DNA of 59,327 bases. Source: Candidatus Methylacidiphilales bacterium. Its GTDB lineage: Bacteria > Verrucomicrobiota > Verrucomicrobiia > Methylacidiphilales > CAZTYG01. A program made the position numbers and the translations under genes. The notes under the pieces were generated by a model. The model worked only from the letters and a program-made list of their open reading frames with translations. It ran no database searches and was not told the origin of the DNA. The stretch is taken from assembly GCA_033875315.1 (NCBI GenBank), contig JANRJG010000030.1, positions 1 to 59,327 on the forward strand, given 5' to 3'. Below are positions 1 to 7,259 of the stretch, piece by piece (position 1 is the stretch's first letter; every line of letters starts with the position of its first letter).

Positions 1-70
1 CCGCCGCACTCGCCCCCTTGGAACGACGCTTGATAATCTTGGCCCGCAAATCAGCACTGTAGGATTTCAT
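1..70 (-). CDS. IS630-like transposase, N-terminal fragment cut by window edge
   Basis: An open frame starts with ATG at 70 on the minus strand and runs off the left edge. The 23 visible codons begin MKSYSADLRAKIIKRRSKGA, which resembles the start of the helix-turn-helix domain of IS630-family transposases (usual pattern M-K-x-Y-S-x-D-L-R-x-K-I). Only this N-terminus is seen, so family membership is an inference. The catalytic DDE domain and the terminal repeats cannot be checked here. If intact, the element extends to the left of the window. Confidence 0.5.
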   Translation of the reverse strand, partial: MKSYSADLRAKIIKRRSKGASAA

Positions 71-166
71 CCCAATCTTCTACGGGATACCACCAACACT
101 GTACAGCTTTTACGAAGCTAATTAAATGCAAAATGCTCTAAGGCCGACCGGATGAACGGTAGGCAC

Positions 167-200
167 AAAAAAACCCTCCCGTTCAAGGGAGGGTTTTTTT
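167..200 (-). terminator. Rho-independent terminator, bidirectional
   Basis: A perfect hairpin has stem ACCCTCCC/GGGAGGGT with a six-base loop, flanked by an A run on the left and a T run on the right. It can therefore terminate in both directions. It lies 23 bp past the stop of the small Cys-rich gene on the minus strand, which is its most likely client, and it also insulates from anything arriving from the left. Confidence 0.9.
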
Positions 201-222
201 GTGTGAAGAAGATACCAGCAGA

Positions 223-363
223 TCAGGACTTCTTGCCGTCTTCTTTTTTGGTTTCTTCTTTTTTGTCTTTGTCGCCGCAGCCCGAGCATCCACTTCCGCC
301 CGCTTGGACGGTGGAGAGGGAAACGAACGCGATACCGGTGAGGAGGAGGAGGATTTTGTTCAT
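223..363 (-). CDS. small secreted Cys-rich peptide (46 aa), unknown function
   Basis: This is an ATG-started frame of 46 residues followed at once by a strong terminator. Residues 1-21 form a classical signal peptide (MNKI, a hydrophobic stretch, then STVQA at the cleavage site). The mature part would be about 25 residues: GGSGCSGCGDKDKKEETKKE and a few more charged residues. The C-x-x-C pair (C26, C29) and highly charged Lys/Glu/Asp tail suggest a periplasmic metal- or disulfide-carrying micro-protein, but no family is recognised. It is transcribed divergently from the membrane protein starting at 455. The signal peptide, codon use and terminator make it likely to be a real gene. Confidence 0.65.
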   Translation of the reverse strand: MNKILLLLTGIAFVSLSTVQAGGSGCSGCGDKDKKEETKKEDGKKS

Positions 364-454
364 ACGCGCTCAAGGTATCCAACGCGGGCTTTTCGTCAAG
401 GGGGCCACAGGGCGATTTCTTTGCAAAGCGGGCAAACAGGCGTATCCGTGGGGT

Positions 455-1045
455 GTGAAAATCAAAGGATGGATTCTGGGCGTGCTGGGTTTGGTCGTCA
501 TCTGGGGCGTTTTTTGGGGACTCAAAACCACGGCCCAAACCCGGAAGGCCACCGCCCAAGCCATCATCGATCGCACCGCTGCCCAGCCTCTGGCCTCGCT
601 CCCCCCCCAAGACCGCCCGGGTTACCTCGCGGATCTGGCTTCGACCGTCAACCGCCTATCATTTGAAGAACGGCGCCAACTGGCCCTGGCCCGGGGTTTG
701 GACGGCACGTTTGAAGCCATGAGCGACGTCGAGCGCCGGGCTTTCCTGGATGCCACTCTGCCGCAGGGATTCAACCAGATACTTGAAGTCTTCAATAAAA
801 TGGAGCCCACCGAGCGCAAAGCCGCGGTTGAGCGCGCCTTGGACGATCTTCGCAAAGCCGACGACATGGCGCGCGGAGCCGATTGGTCCCGCACCCAGGC
901 CCGGATCGAGGACGGTACCTTGCAACAGGTGGTCGAACAAGGTTTCCAAAGTTACCTCAAAACGGCCTCCGCCGAAACCAAACTCGACCTGGCCCCGGTC
1001 ATCGAGCAGATCCAGCAGAACCTCCGTTCCTACCGTCACCCGTGA
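455..1045 (+). CDS. membrane-anchored hypothetical protein (196 aa)
   Basis: The GTG at 455 is chosen because it gives MKIKGW directly followed by one strong transmembrane segment (about residues 5-23, WILGVLGLVVIWGVFWGL). The open frame extends further upstream, but that stretch has no protein character and crosses the terminator. The remaining 170 residues are helical, charged and probably periplasmic, with no cysteine pattern or catalytic motif I recognise. The stop overlaps the start of the following pseudopilin (GTGA), so the two are translationally coupled and may act in the same envelope process. Function is unknown. Confidence 0.7.
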   Translation: MKIKGWILGVLGLVVIWGVFWGLKTTAQTRKATAQAIIDRTAAQPLASLPPQDRPGYLADLASTVNRLSFEERRQLALARGLDGTFEAMSDVERRAFLDATLPQGFNQILEVFNKMEPTERKAAVERALDDLRKADDMARGADWSRTQARIEDGTLQQVVEQGFQSYLKTASAETKLDLAPVIEQIQQNLRSYRHP

Positions 1046-1593
1046 AGGCAGAATCCACCCCGCCTCCTCGCCGCAAAGGATTCACTTTGGTGGAACTGCT
1101 CGCGGCCCTCACTGTGCTGTCCATCCTGGCGCTGCTGGGGTTGGCGGCCTTGGGTGCCGCCGGGGAGCGTGCCCGTGCCACCCAGTGTGTTTCCAACCTG
1201 CGGCAGATCGGTCTGGCCCTCCAGGCCTTTGCCGCCGATCACGAACAGCAATTGCCCGATATCGTCGCCGGGCGTCACAGTCTTTCCGAAAACGTGCCCG
1301 TCCTCGACACCGTCCTATTGCCCTACACGGGAGGGGAGGCGGCCGTTTTCCGTTGCCCGGGCGATGCCAAAAAGCTTTTTGAGACAACCGGCTGCAGTTA
1401 CTTCTGGAACTATCTTCCCGTTATCCAACCCGATGGAAGCAAGAACCTGCGCCTTCCCGGTTTGGAATTTCCTCTGACCAATCAGTCGAGCCTTTCCCAG
1501 ATCCCGCTGGTGGTCGACAAAGAGGCCTTCCACGACCGGGGCCGCACCAGCAACATCCTATACGCAGACGGGAGTGTCCGTGCCAGCCGCTGA
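1042..1593 (+). CDS. type II secretion-like pseudopilin (183 aa)
   Basis: The start is the GTG overlapping the previous stop. It gives a short basic leader (MKAESTPPPRRKG) ending in Gly just before FTLVELLAALTVLSILALL, the prepilin peptidase site plus hydrophobic helix of type IV pilin-like proteins. Glu5 of the mature form is present. The C-terminus ends ILYADGSVRASR, the ADG-x-V ending typical of the many DUF1559-like pseudopilins of Planctomycetes and Verrucomicrobia. It is probably a minor pseudopilin assembled by a T2SS or pilus machine encoded elsewhere. The 3' end overlaps the ABC ATPase gene by about 20 bp. Confidence 0.8.
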   Translation: MKAESTPPPRRKGFTLVELLAALTVLSILALLGLAALGAAGERARATQCVSNLRQIGLALQAFAADHEQQLPDIVAGRHSLSENVPVLDTVLLPYTGGEAAVFRCPGDAKKLFETTGCSYFWNYLPVIQPDGSKNLRLPGLEFPLTNQSSLSQIPLVVDKEAFHDRGRTSNILYADGSVRASR

Positions 1594-2494
1594 ACCCATG
1601 TTGGAAATCTCCGGATTGGGCAAGCGTTTCGGCGAGCGCATGGCCGTTCAGGACGTTTCGTTCCAGGTGCCCCGGGGTTCGCTCTACGGCCTCCTCGGCC
1701 ACAACGGCGCCGGGAAAAGCACCACCATCGGGGCGGTCCTGGGCCAGATCCACCCCGATGCGGGAATCCTCCGGGTGGCCGGCCACGATGTCTTCCGCTC
1801 GCGCCAACAGGCCCTGGCCCGGGTCGGGGCCATCTTCGAAACCCCCTGCTTTTACGAATACCTCAGCGGTCGCCGTAACTTGGAAATATTCACGGCCTAC
1901 TCCGCCATCTGTCCGCCTTCGGCCCTTGATGCCATCATCGCCAAGGTCGGGTTGATCGGGCGCATCGATGACCCGGTCGGCAAGTATTCGCACGGTATGC
2001 GCCAGCGGTTGGCCCTGGCCCAGGCCCTCCTTCCGGACCCGGATTTCCTCATCCTGGATGAACCCGGTGACGGGCTCGACCCGGAGGGCATTGCCGAGAT
2101 GCGTGAGATGGTTCTGCGGCTGAACCGCGAGGAAGGGATGACCATCCTGCTGTGTTCCCACCAGCTAGACGAAGTCCGGCGCCTTTGCCGTGAGCTGGCC
2201 ATTCTCCGTCAAGGACGTCTCGTCTTCGCCGGGGACTGGCGCGCCTTGGGCCACGTCGCCGGCCAGGTCGACATCCGCACCGACCGTACCACTGTCTCGC
2301 TTTCTCTCCTGGTGGAAAAGAACATGTTGGCCCAGGCGCCGGGCGGTCATGTCCTCGTGCAGGGGGTATCCCTGGCCGACTGTGCCCGGGTACTGGTGGA
2401 GGCGGGCCACCATCTGGAGCATCTTGGTGAGAAAGAGGCCGATCTGGAGGACTTTTACCTGCGCCAAATCCACGGGCGCAAGGAGGGGGCATGA
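1574..2494 (+). CDS. ABC-2 type transporter ATP-binding protein
   Basis: This is a 306-residue ATPase. Walker A is GHNGAGKST (about residues 42-50), the signature is YSHGMRQR (about 136-143), Walker B is FLILDEP (about 157-163), and the switch histidine lies in LLCSHQLDE. The YSHGM form of the signature is typical of CcmA/NatA-type exporters. The start is uncertain: GTG at 1574 overlaps the preceding pseudopilin, while ATG at 1598 (MLEISGLGKRFG) would be the usual family start. It overlaps the permease gene by 4 bp and so forms an exporter pair with it. The substrate cannot be told from sequence. Confidence 0.9.
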   Translation: MSVPAAEPMLEISGLGKRFGERMAVQDVSFQVPRGSLYGLLGHNGAGKSTTIGAVLGQIHPDAGILRVAGHDVFRSRQQALARVGAIFETPCFYEYLSGRRNLEIFTAYSAICPPSALDAIIAKVGLIGRIDDPVGKYSHGMRQRLALAQALLPDPDFLILDEPGDGLDPEGIAEMREMVLRLNREEGMTILLCSHQLDEVRRLCRELAILRQGRLVFAGDWRALGHVAGQVDIRTDRTTVSLSLLVEKNMLAQAPGGHVLVQGVSLADCARVLVEAGHHLEHLGEKEADLEDFYLRQIHGRKEGA

Positions 2495-3336
2495 AACTCC
2501 TGTGGCGGCAATTCACCGGGGAGCTGACCAAGCTTTTTTCCCGCAAGCGGACCTACATCGGCTTCGGGGCCTTCCTCGCGACCGAGATCGCCATCCTCGG
2601 TCTGCTCCAGCTCCCCAGTGCCCAGCGCGCGATCGCCCGGACGCTCGAAGGCAGCGGTTTCCTCTTCCAGGACTACTACTCCGGCATGACCCTCGCCTTC
2701 CTGATGATGACCAACACCATCTTTTTCCTCGGTTCGCTCTACCTCTCACTCATCGCCGGGGATGTGGTGGCCAAGGAAGTGGAGGATGGCACCTTGCGCA
2801 TGATCCTCAGCCGGCCGGTGTCGCGCCTGCGTGTCATTGGGGTCAAGTTCGCCGCCTGCGCGGTCTACACCGCCGTGCTCATGGTCTTCATCACCACCAC
2901 GTCCCTCATCGTCGGGGTGGCCTATGAGGGCATGGGGAACCTCTTTGTCTATGCCCCGCTCCAGGGGGTCTTCGGACTGTTCGGTCCGGGAGAAGCCCTG
3001 TGGCGTTATGCTCTCGCCACCGGCTTGTTGTCTTATCTCACCCTGACCATCACGGTGATGGCCTTCTGTTTCTCCTGCTTCAACATGAAGCCGGCCGCGG
3101 CCAGCATTGTCGCTCTGACCCTGCTCTTCCTCGACATGGTGCTCCAGTTGATGCCGTTCTTTTCCAGTATCCATGGCTGGCTGCTGACCTACCACATGTC
3201 GGTCTGGGTCCACCTCTTCGACCCGCATATCGACGCCTGGCGCATCCTTGAGTCCGTGTTCTACCTCGGCGGCATCAACGCTTCCTTCCTCTTCATCGGG
3301 GCGCTCCAGTTTTGCGGCCGTGATTTCAAGGCATGA
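2491..3336 (+). CDS. ABC-2 type transporter permease
   Basis: The product is 281 residues with about six hydrophobic segments, starting MKLLWRQFTGELTKLFSRKR, which is the cytoplasmic entry typical of ABC-2 permeases. The stretch VVAKEVEDGTLRMILSRPVS (about residues 90-109) is the conserved E-x-G-T-L-x-x-x-L-S-x-P coupling region that contacts the ATPase. The start overlaps the ATPase stop by 4 bp, and the stop overlaps the next start by 4 bp. Together with the ATPase it should form an exporter in the inner membrane. It could move a lipid, drug or polymer, or serve the envelope proteins encoded around it. Confidence 0.88.
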   Translation: MKLLWRQFTGELTKLFSRKRTYIGFGAFLATEIAILGLLQLPSAQRAIARTLEGSGFLFQDYYSGMTLAFLMMTNTIFFLGSLYLSLIAGDVVAKEVEDGTLRMILSRPVSRLRVIGVKFAACAVYTAVLMVFITTTSLIVGVAYEGMGNLFVYAPLQGVFGLFGPGEALWRYALATGLLSYLTLTITVMAFCFSCFNMKPAAASIVALTLLFLDMVLQLMPFFSSIHGWLLTYHMSVWVHLFDPHIDAWRILESVFYLGGINASFLFIGALQFCGRDFKA

Positions 3337-3785
3337 GCCCGGAAACCGCGACCCTTTGCCGACTGCTTGATCTCTTGCAGTTCGCTTGTACGGCGACCAT
3401 GTTCGGCATCATCTGGTATGTGCAGTTGGTGCACTACCCGTCCTTCGTTCGCGTGCGGGAGGACCATTGGCGGGGCTTCCATGACCGCCACACGGGCATG
3501 ACCGGCATGGTGGTGGGCCCGCCCATCCTGGGTGAAACCGCCTGCGCGATTCTCGCGGTGGCGCTGGTTCCGTCTCGTTTGGAGAGACCTGACATCCTGG
3601 CCGGACTGGCGTTACTGGTGTTGATCTGGGGGACAACGGTGTTTTTTTCCATTCCGGCCCATCACCGTCTCGCCCGGGGATTCGACCCCGCGGTGGCGGC
3701 CCGTTTGATCGCCACGAACTGGATCCGCACGGCCGGTTGGACGCTCCGGTTCCTGCTGCTCCTGCTGACCTTGGCCCGCTCCTGA
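3333..3785 (+). CDS. four-helix integral membrane protein (150 aa)
   Basis: The protein has four predicted membrane helices: about residues 10-30, 50-78, 88-106 and 130-148. It has conserved-looking polar positions such as HYPSF after helix 1 and PAHHRL between helices 3 and 4. This layout resembles small uncharacterised membrane proteins often annotated as hypothetical in Verrucomicrobia. I recognise no enzyme family with confidence. The ATG overlaps the permease stop (ATGA), which places it in the same transcription unit as the ABC-2 exporter. Confidence 0.75.
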   Translation: MSPETATLCRLLDLLQFACTATMFGIIWYVQLVHYPSFVRVREDHWRGFHDRHTGMTGMVVGPPILGETACAILAVALVPSRLERPDILAGLALLVLIWGTTVFFSIPAHHRLARGFDPAVAARLIATNWIRTAGWTLRFLLLLLTLARS

Positions 3786-3840
3786 GCTGCTGGGTGCTTG
3801 CCGGGCTTTTCAAACATCCCGGATGTGCCATAAAGAGTCT

Positions 3841-4239
3841 ATGCGCTTCTCGGTTCTGATGCTTTTCCCCCTGCTATTCGGCGTTTCCTCCTGCTCAACC
3901 TTGAAAGAAAACCCCAATCCGATCGCCAGTATTCCCTATGAGCGCACCTCGCGCTTGCAAGAACTCCGCGCGGGGTTGCAGGAGAAAAACAGCCGCTACC
4001 TCCAGGAAAAAGGGGACCGGCTCGACCGCAACACCAACAAGCGCCAATACGGGGAACTCAAGGACGAATACGCCCGCTGGGATATGCGCGCCCAGGAGCA
4101 AATCGAGCGCGAGTTGGTCAAGCGTTACCAGGCAGGTGAAAACGCGGCCCAGTTTCCCGGGATGGAAAGATACCTCGAACCTGCGGCGGCATCCATTCCC
4201 AACCCTGCCCCCACTCCAACTTCCGCGCCCAACCCATGA
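3841..4239 (+). CDS. small outer-membrane-type lipoprotein, coiled-coil rich (132 aa)
   Basis: The start at 3841 gives MRFSVLMLFPLLFGVSSCSTLKEN, a lipoprotein signal with lipidation Cys18 and a slightly weak lipobox (VSSC). An upstream in-frame ATG at 3823 is less likely because it would put a charged MCHKES extension before the signal. The mature part is strongly helical and charged (repeats of E-L-x-x-L-Q-E-K) with a Pro/Ala/Thr tail of about 18 residues at the C-terminus. The family is unknown. Its stop overlaps the following kinase gene by 4 bp. Confidence 0.72.
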   Translation: MRFSVLMLFPLLFGVSSCSTLKENPNPIASIPYERTSRLQELRAGLQEKNSRYLQEKGDRLDRNTNKRQYGELKDEYARWDMRAQEQIERELVKRYQAGENAAQFPGMERYLEPAAASIPNPAPTPTSAPNP

Positions 4240-4817
4240 AAGCACGCGCCATTGTTCTCATCGGCCCGCCCGCCTCGGGCAAGGGCACCTTCGGCAAGGT
4301 GCTGGGCCTGCTGCCCGGGTTTCTTCACTTTTCCATGGGCCATGCTTTCCGAACCCGCGTGTCGCGTGACCAAGCCGAGCGCGACCTGATGCAGGACATG
4401 TTCCAGAAAACATCCCGCGGGCTGCTGGTGCCTGATGCGATCGCATTACGCCTTTTTGACGATTGTATGAAGTCGCTTCTCGCCGGGGGCACCTACCAAC
4501 CCGACCAGCAAATCCTGGTCCTCGACGGTGTGCCACGCACCCCCGCCCAGGCCCGTGTGGTTGCCGAGCAGATGGATGTCCTGGTGACCTTTGAATTTCT
4601 CTGCACCGACGAGGAAATCTTCCATCGCATCCGCGGTCGTGCCGTCAAGGAAGGGCGGGCCGACGATGCCAGCGAGGAGATTGTCCGGACGCGTCTGCAG
4701 GTTTACCGCGCAGCCCTGCCCGGCATGCGCGAGGTATTCGGTGACAAGATCACCACCCTCGACACCAACCGTCCGGCCCACCGCGTTTTGCAGGAGCTAC
4801 TGGAACACATCCCATGA
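4236..4817 (+). CDS. adenylate-kinase-like nucleoside monophosphate kinase
   Basis: The product is 193 residues. The P-loop is GPPASGKGT (residues 10-18), the NMP-binding DG-x-P-R element is DGVPRTPAQA (about 96-105), and the short lid has R-x-x-x-x-x-R-x-D-D (GRADDASEEIVRTRLQVY). It lacks the Zn-finger lid of many bacterial Adk proteins. Some substitutions in the AMP-binding region (HFSMGHAFR instead of a canonical STGDMLR-like stretch) suggest a divergent paralogue rather than the main Adk. It would transfer phosphate from ATP to AMP or a related monophosphate. It sits between two lipoprotein genes, overlapping both by 4 bp. Confidence 0.82.
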   Translation: MKARAIVLIGPPASGKGTFGKVLGLLPGFLHFSMGHAFRTRVSRDQAERDLMQDMFQKTSRGLLVPDAIALRLFDDCMKSLLAGGTYQPDQQILVLDGVPRTPAQARVVAEQMDVLVTFEFLCTDEEIFHRIRGRAVKEGRADDASEEIVRTRLQVYRAALPGMREVFGDKITTLDTNRPAHRVLQELLEHIP

Positions 4818-4981
4818 AATCAGACCGAAACCTTGCCGCGGTTGCCTTGATGGGTTTGCTTGCCCTTGTCCTCCTCTCCGGATGCGCCGCGAGGCGTGGT
4901 GAACCGGAGGATGATGCGCGCTACGAGCGCGGGGTGGAACGGCAGTTCAACGAGAATTACGAAGAACGACTGAAGTATTGA
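4814..4981 (+). CDS. mini-lipoprotein (55 aa)
   Basis: The ATG at 4814 overlaps the preceding kinase stop (ATGA). Residues 1-24 are a textbook lipoprotein signal ending LLSGC, with lipidation at Cys24. The mature part is about 31 residues, mostly acidic and basic (ARRGEPEDDARYERGVERQF...). Such entericidin-sized lipoproteins are often missed by gene callers. Translational coupling to the upstream gene and the perfect lipobox support it. It ends the overlapped plus-strand run; the next gene is convergent. Function is unknown. Confidence 0.7.
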   Translation: MKSDRNLAAVALMGLLALVLLSGCAARRGEPEDDARYERGVERQFNENYEERLKY

Positions 4982-5023
4982 TCTTGACTCCTCCAATTGC
5001 CGCCCGGTTGATCGGCCGGGGGA

Positions 5024-6145
5024 TCAGGAACTGCAGAAGGCGGCCAGCGCTCGCGTCATCTGGTCGGTGCCCTCTTCCAGGGCTTTGACGGAAATCCATT
5101 CGTCGGCGGTATGGGCTTGGCGGATCGAGCCCGGGCCGGCGGCCACCGCGGGCATGCCCGCGGCCGAGAAAATCCCGGCATCGCAAAACCAGGGGGCCGT
5201 GGCCGGACCCCGGAGCAGACGGATGAGCCGGGCCACCCGTGGGTCCCCCGGGTCGGTGTCGAGGGGCTGGGACTCGCCCGTGATTTCCAGAACAATGGGA
5301 TCGGGAAGCTCCCTGCGGAGATGGGCGGTGAAGGATTTGCCCTTCATGCCCGGGACGGTGCGGATATCGGCCAGGGCCTCGGCGAATTCCGGGCTGATGT
5401 TGACCTTGGTTCCGGCTTTGAGCACGGTGATCTGGGCACTGGGACGCCCGAGCACCGGATGGACCATCCGGTCCAGTTGCGCCGGTAAAGAATCGCGGAA
5501 ATACTCCAGGGCGGGAATGAGATGATAAAGGGCATTGTCGTCGGCGGTCGAAAGCGAAGCGTGGCGGGCCCGGCCTCGGGTTTTCAATTTCAGCCAGAGC
5601 GCTCCCTTGTGGGCATGCACCACTTTCATTTCCGTCGGTTCGCCAACGATGACCAGGTCGTATTTCGGGCAGACCCGGGCCCAGGCATGGGCCCCGTCGT
5701 TGCCGGCCTCTTCCCCCATCAAGCCGGCAAAGGTGAATTCCACCCCGGATTTTTTCCATTCCCTGGAACGGGTCACCCGGGCCAGGGCGGTCAGCATGGC
5801 CGCCATCGGGCCCTTGGTGTCGCTGGCGCCACGTCCATGGACGCGACCGTTGCGGACCACGGGGTCGAAGGGTTTGACGGTCATTCCCACCACGCTGACG
5901 GTGTCGGTGTGCGGGGCCAGCAGGATGCGGGTGTGGATCTTCCCATCCGGGCGGAAGACGCCGATGACATTGGGGCGGCCGGGAAGGACGGATTGGAGGC
6001 GTGCGCGTGCGCCCAGACGCTCGAGCCGGTCTTTGAGGAAAAGGGCGAGGGCGGCCTCACCCGGGTTGTCCACCCCCGGATCGCCTGACGGATTCACACT
6101 TGGAATCCTGATCAGGTCGCGCAACAGGGGCAGGGCCGCTTTCAT
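5024..6145 (-). CDS. M20 family metallopeptidase/deacylase (ArgE/DapE-like)
   Basis: The ATG at 6145 overlaps the stop of the upstream epimerase gene (ATGA) and gives a 373-residue protein. Motifs follow the M20 order: H79-x-D81 in APHTDTV, bridging Asp109 in GRGASDTKG, the catalytic/metal pair Glu145-Glu146 in GEEAGND, and Glu169 in GEPTE. The dimerisation domain lies roughly at residues 180-290 (RGRARHASL). It should hydrolyse an N-acyl amino acid with two Zn or Co ions. Acetylornithine deacetylase and succinyl-diaminopimelate desuccinylase are the closest well-known relatives, but the exact substrate is not decidable here. Confidence 0.85.
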   Translation of the reverse strand: MKAALPLLRDLIRIPSVNPSGDPGVDNPGEAALALFLKDRLERLGARARLQSVLPGRPNVIGVFRPDGKIHTRILLAPHTDTVSVVGMTVKPFDPVVRNGRVHGRGASDTKGPMAAMLTALARVTRSREWKKSGVEFTFAGLMGEEAGNDGAHAWARVCPKYDLVIVGEPTEMKVVHAHKGALWLKLKTRGRARHASLSTADDNALYHLIPALEYFRDSLPAQLDRMVHPVLGRPSAQITVLKAGTKVNISPEFAEALADIRTVPGMKGKSFTAHLRRELPDPIVLEITGESQPLDTDPGDPRVARLIRLLRGPATAPWFCDAGIFSAAGMPAVAAGPGSIRQAHTADEWISVKALEEGTDQMTRALAAFCSS

Positions 6146-7101
6146 GCCGGTCCTGTCTGGGTTTTCTTGAACCAATCGACAAAGCGGGTGATGCCTTCTT
6201 CGATCTGGATGTGCGGATCGTAGCCTAGCACGCGGCGCGATTTGTCGATGTTGGCAAAGGTGATGGGGACGTCGCCCGGTTGCTCGGGCTTGTGGCAGAT
6301 CTGCGCTTTGCGACCGAGCGCGGTCTCAATCAGGCGGATGAGTTCGCGCAATTCGACCGTGCGGCTTTCGCCCAGGTTGAAGACATCGTAGCCCCGGACC
6401 GGGTGGTGCAGGGCCTTGGTCACGCCGTCCACAATATCGTCGACGTAGGTGTAGTCTCGCCGGGTCGAGCCGTCGCCGAACTGGTCGATGGATTTGCCCT
6501 CCCAAATGGCCCGGGTGAACTTGTGGATGGCCAGATCGGGCCGTTGGCGGGGACCGTAGACGGTGAAAAAGCGGAGGGCCACGATGTCGAGATCGTACAA
6601 ATGGCTGAAAACCGTGCAGAGGTGCTCGCCCGCGACCTTGGTGGCGGCGTAAGGCGAGATGGTGCGGGAGATCGGGTCCTCTTCGGAAAAAGGCACCTTG
6701 GTGTTGCAACCGTAAACGGAACTGGAGGAACCGAAGACCATGCGGCGGATGCCATGGGCCTTCATGCCTTGGAGGAGATTGAGGGTACCGGTGACGTTGG
6801 TGTCGATGTAAAGCTGGGGTTCTTCGAGCGAAGGCCGGACCCCGGCCCGTGCGGCCAGGTGGATGAGGGCCTCCGGACGAAAATCCTCCAGCACCCGGTT
6901 CACATCCCGCTCCTGACGGATATCCGCTGCATACTGCCGGGCTCCAGTCAGGGCGGCATTGGCCCGCTTGATTGCCGGATCGTAAAAGTCATTGAATTCA
7001 TCCATCAGGGCCGTCTCATGACCCTGGGCCTGCAGTTTTTGCAAAACATGCGACCCGATGAATCCTGCTCCTCCCGTAACTAAGACGCGCATGCTGAGCA
7101 T
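6142..7101 (-). CDS. NAD-dependent sugar-nucleotide epimerase (GalE/UDP-glucuronate 4-epimerase-like)
   Basis: This is an extended short-chain dehydrogenase of 319 residues. The NAD-binding motif is GGAGFIG (10-16), the catalytic Ser/Thr region is SSSSVYG (125-131), and the catalytic pair is Tyr151/Lys155 in SPYAATK. The sequences FFTVYGPRQRPDLAIHKF and DGSTRRDYTYVDDIVDG are hallmark regions of UDP-glucuronate 4-epimerases. An alternative start at 7092 (MRVLVTGG) is equally plausible. Its 3' end overlaps the M20 peptidase gene by 4 bp. It probably supplies sugars for capsule, LPS or exopolysaccharide. Confidence 0.88.
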   Translation of the reverse strand: MLSMRVLVTGGAGFIGSHVLQKLQAQGHETALMDEFNDFYDPAIKRANAALTGARQYAADIRQERDVNRVLEDFRPEALIHLAARAGVRPSLEEPQLYIDTNVTGTLNLLQGMKAHGIRRMVFGSSSSVYGCNTKVPFSEEDPISRTISPYAATKVAGEHLCTVFSHLYDLDIVALRFFTVYGPRQRPDLAIHKFTRAIWEGKSIDQFGDGSTRRDYTYVDDIVDGVTKALHHPVRGYDVFNLGESRTVELRELIRLIETALGRKAQICHKPEQPGDVPITFANIDKSRRVLGYDPHIQIEEGITRFVDWFKKTQTGPA

Positions 7102-7259
7102 CTTAGGTGGATTGACGTGGGCGTCACGCGTAAAATGGTTGCCAGTATAAGATCGACTTACAGATTGCCACCACTCTGGGTCGGGGGGTTATTCACAATG
7201 GACCACTATTAGTTGTGGGTTTTACTTGCACCGTCCTACCTCCGACGTTTAATGGGACG

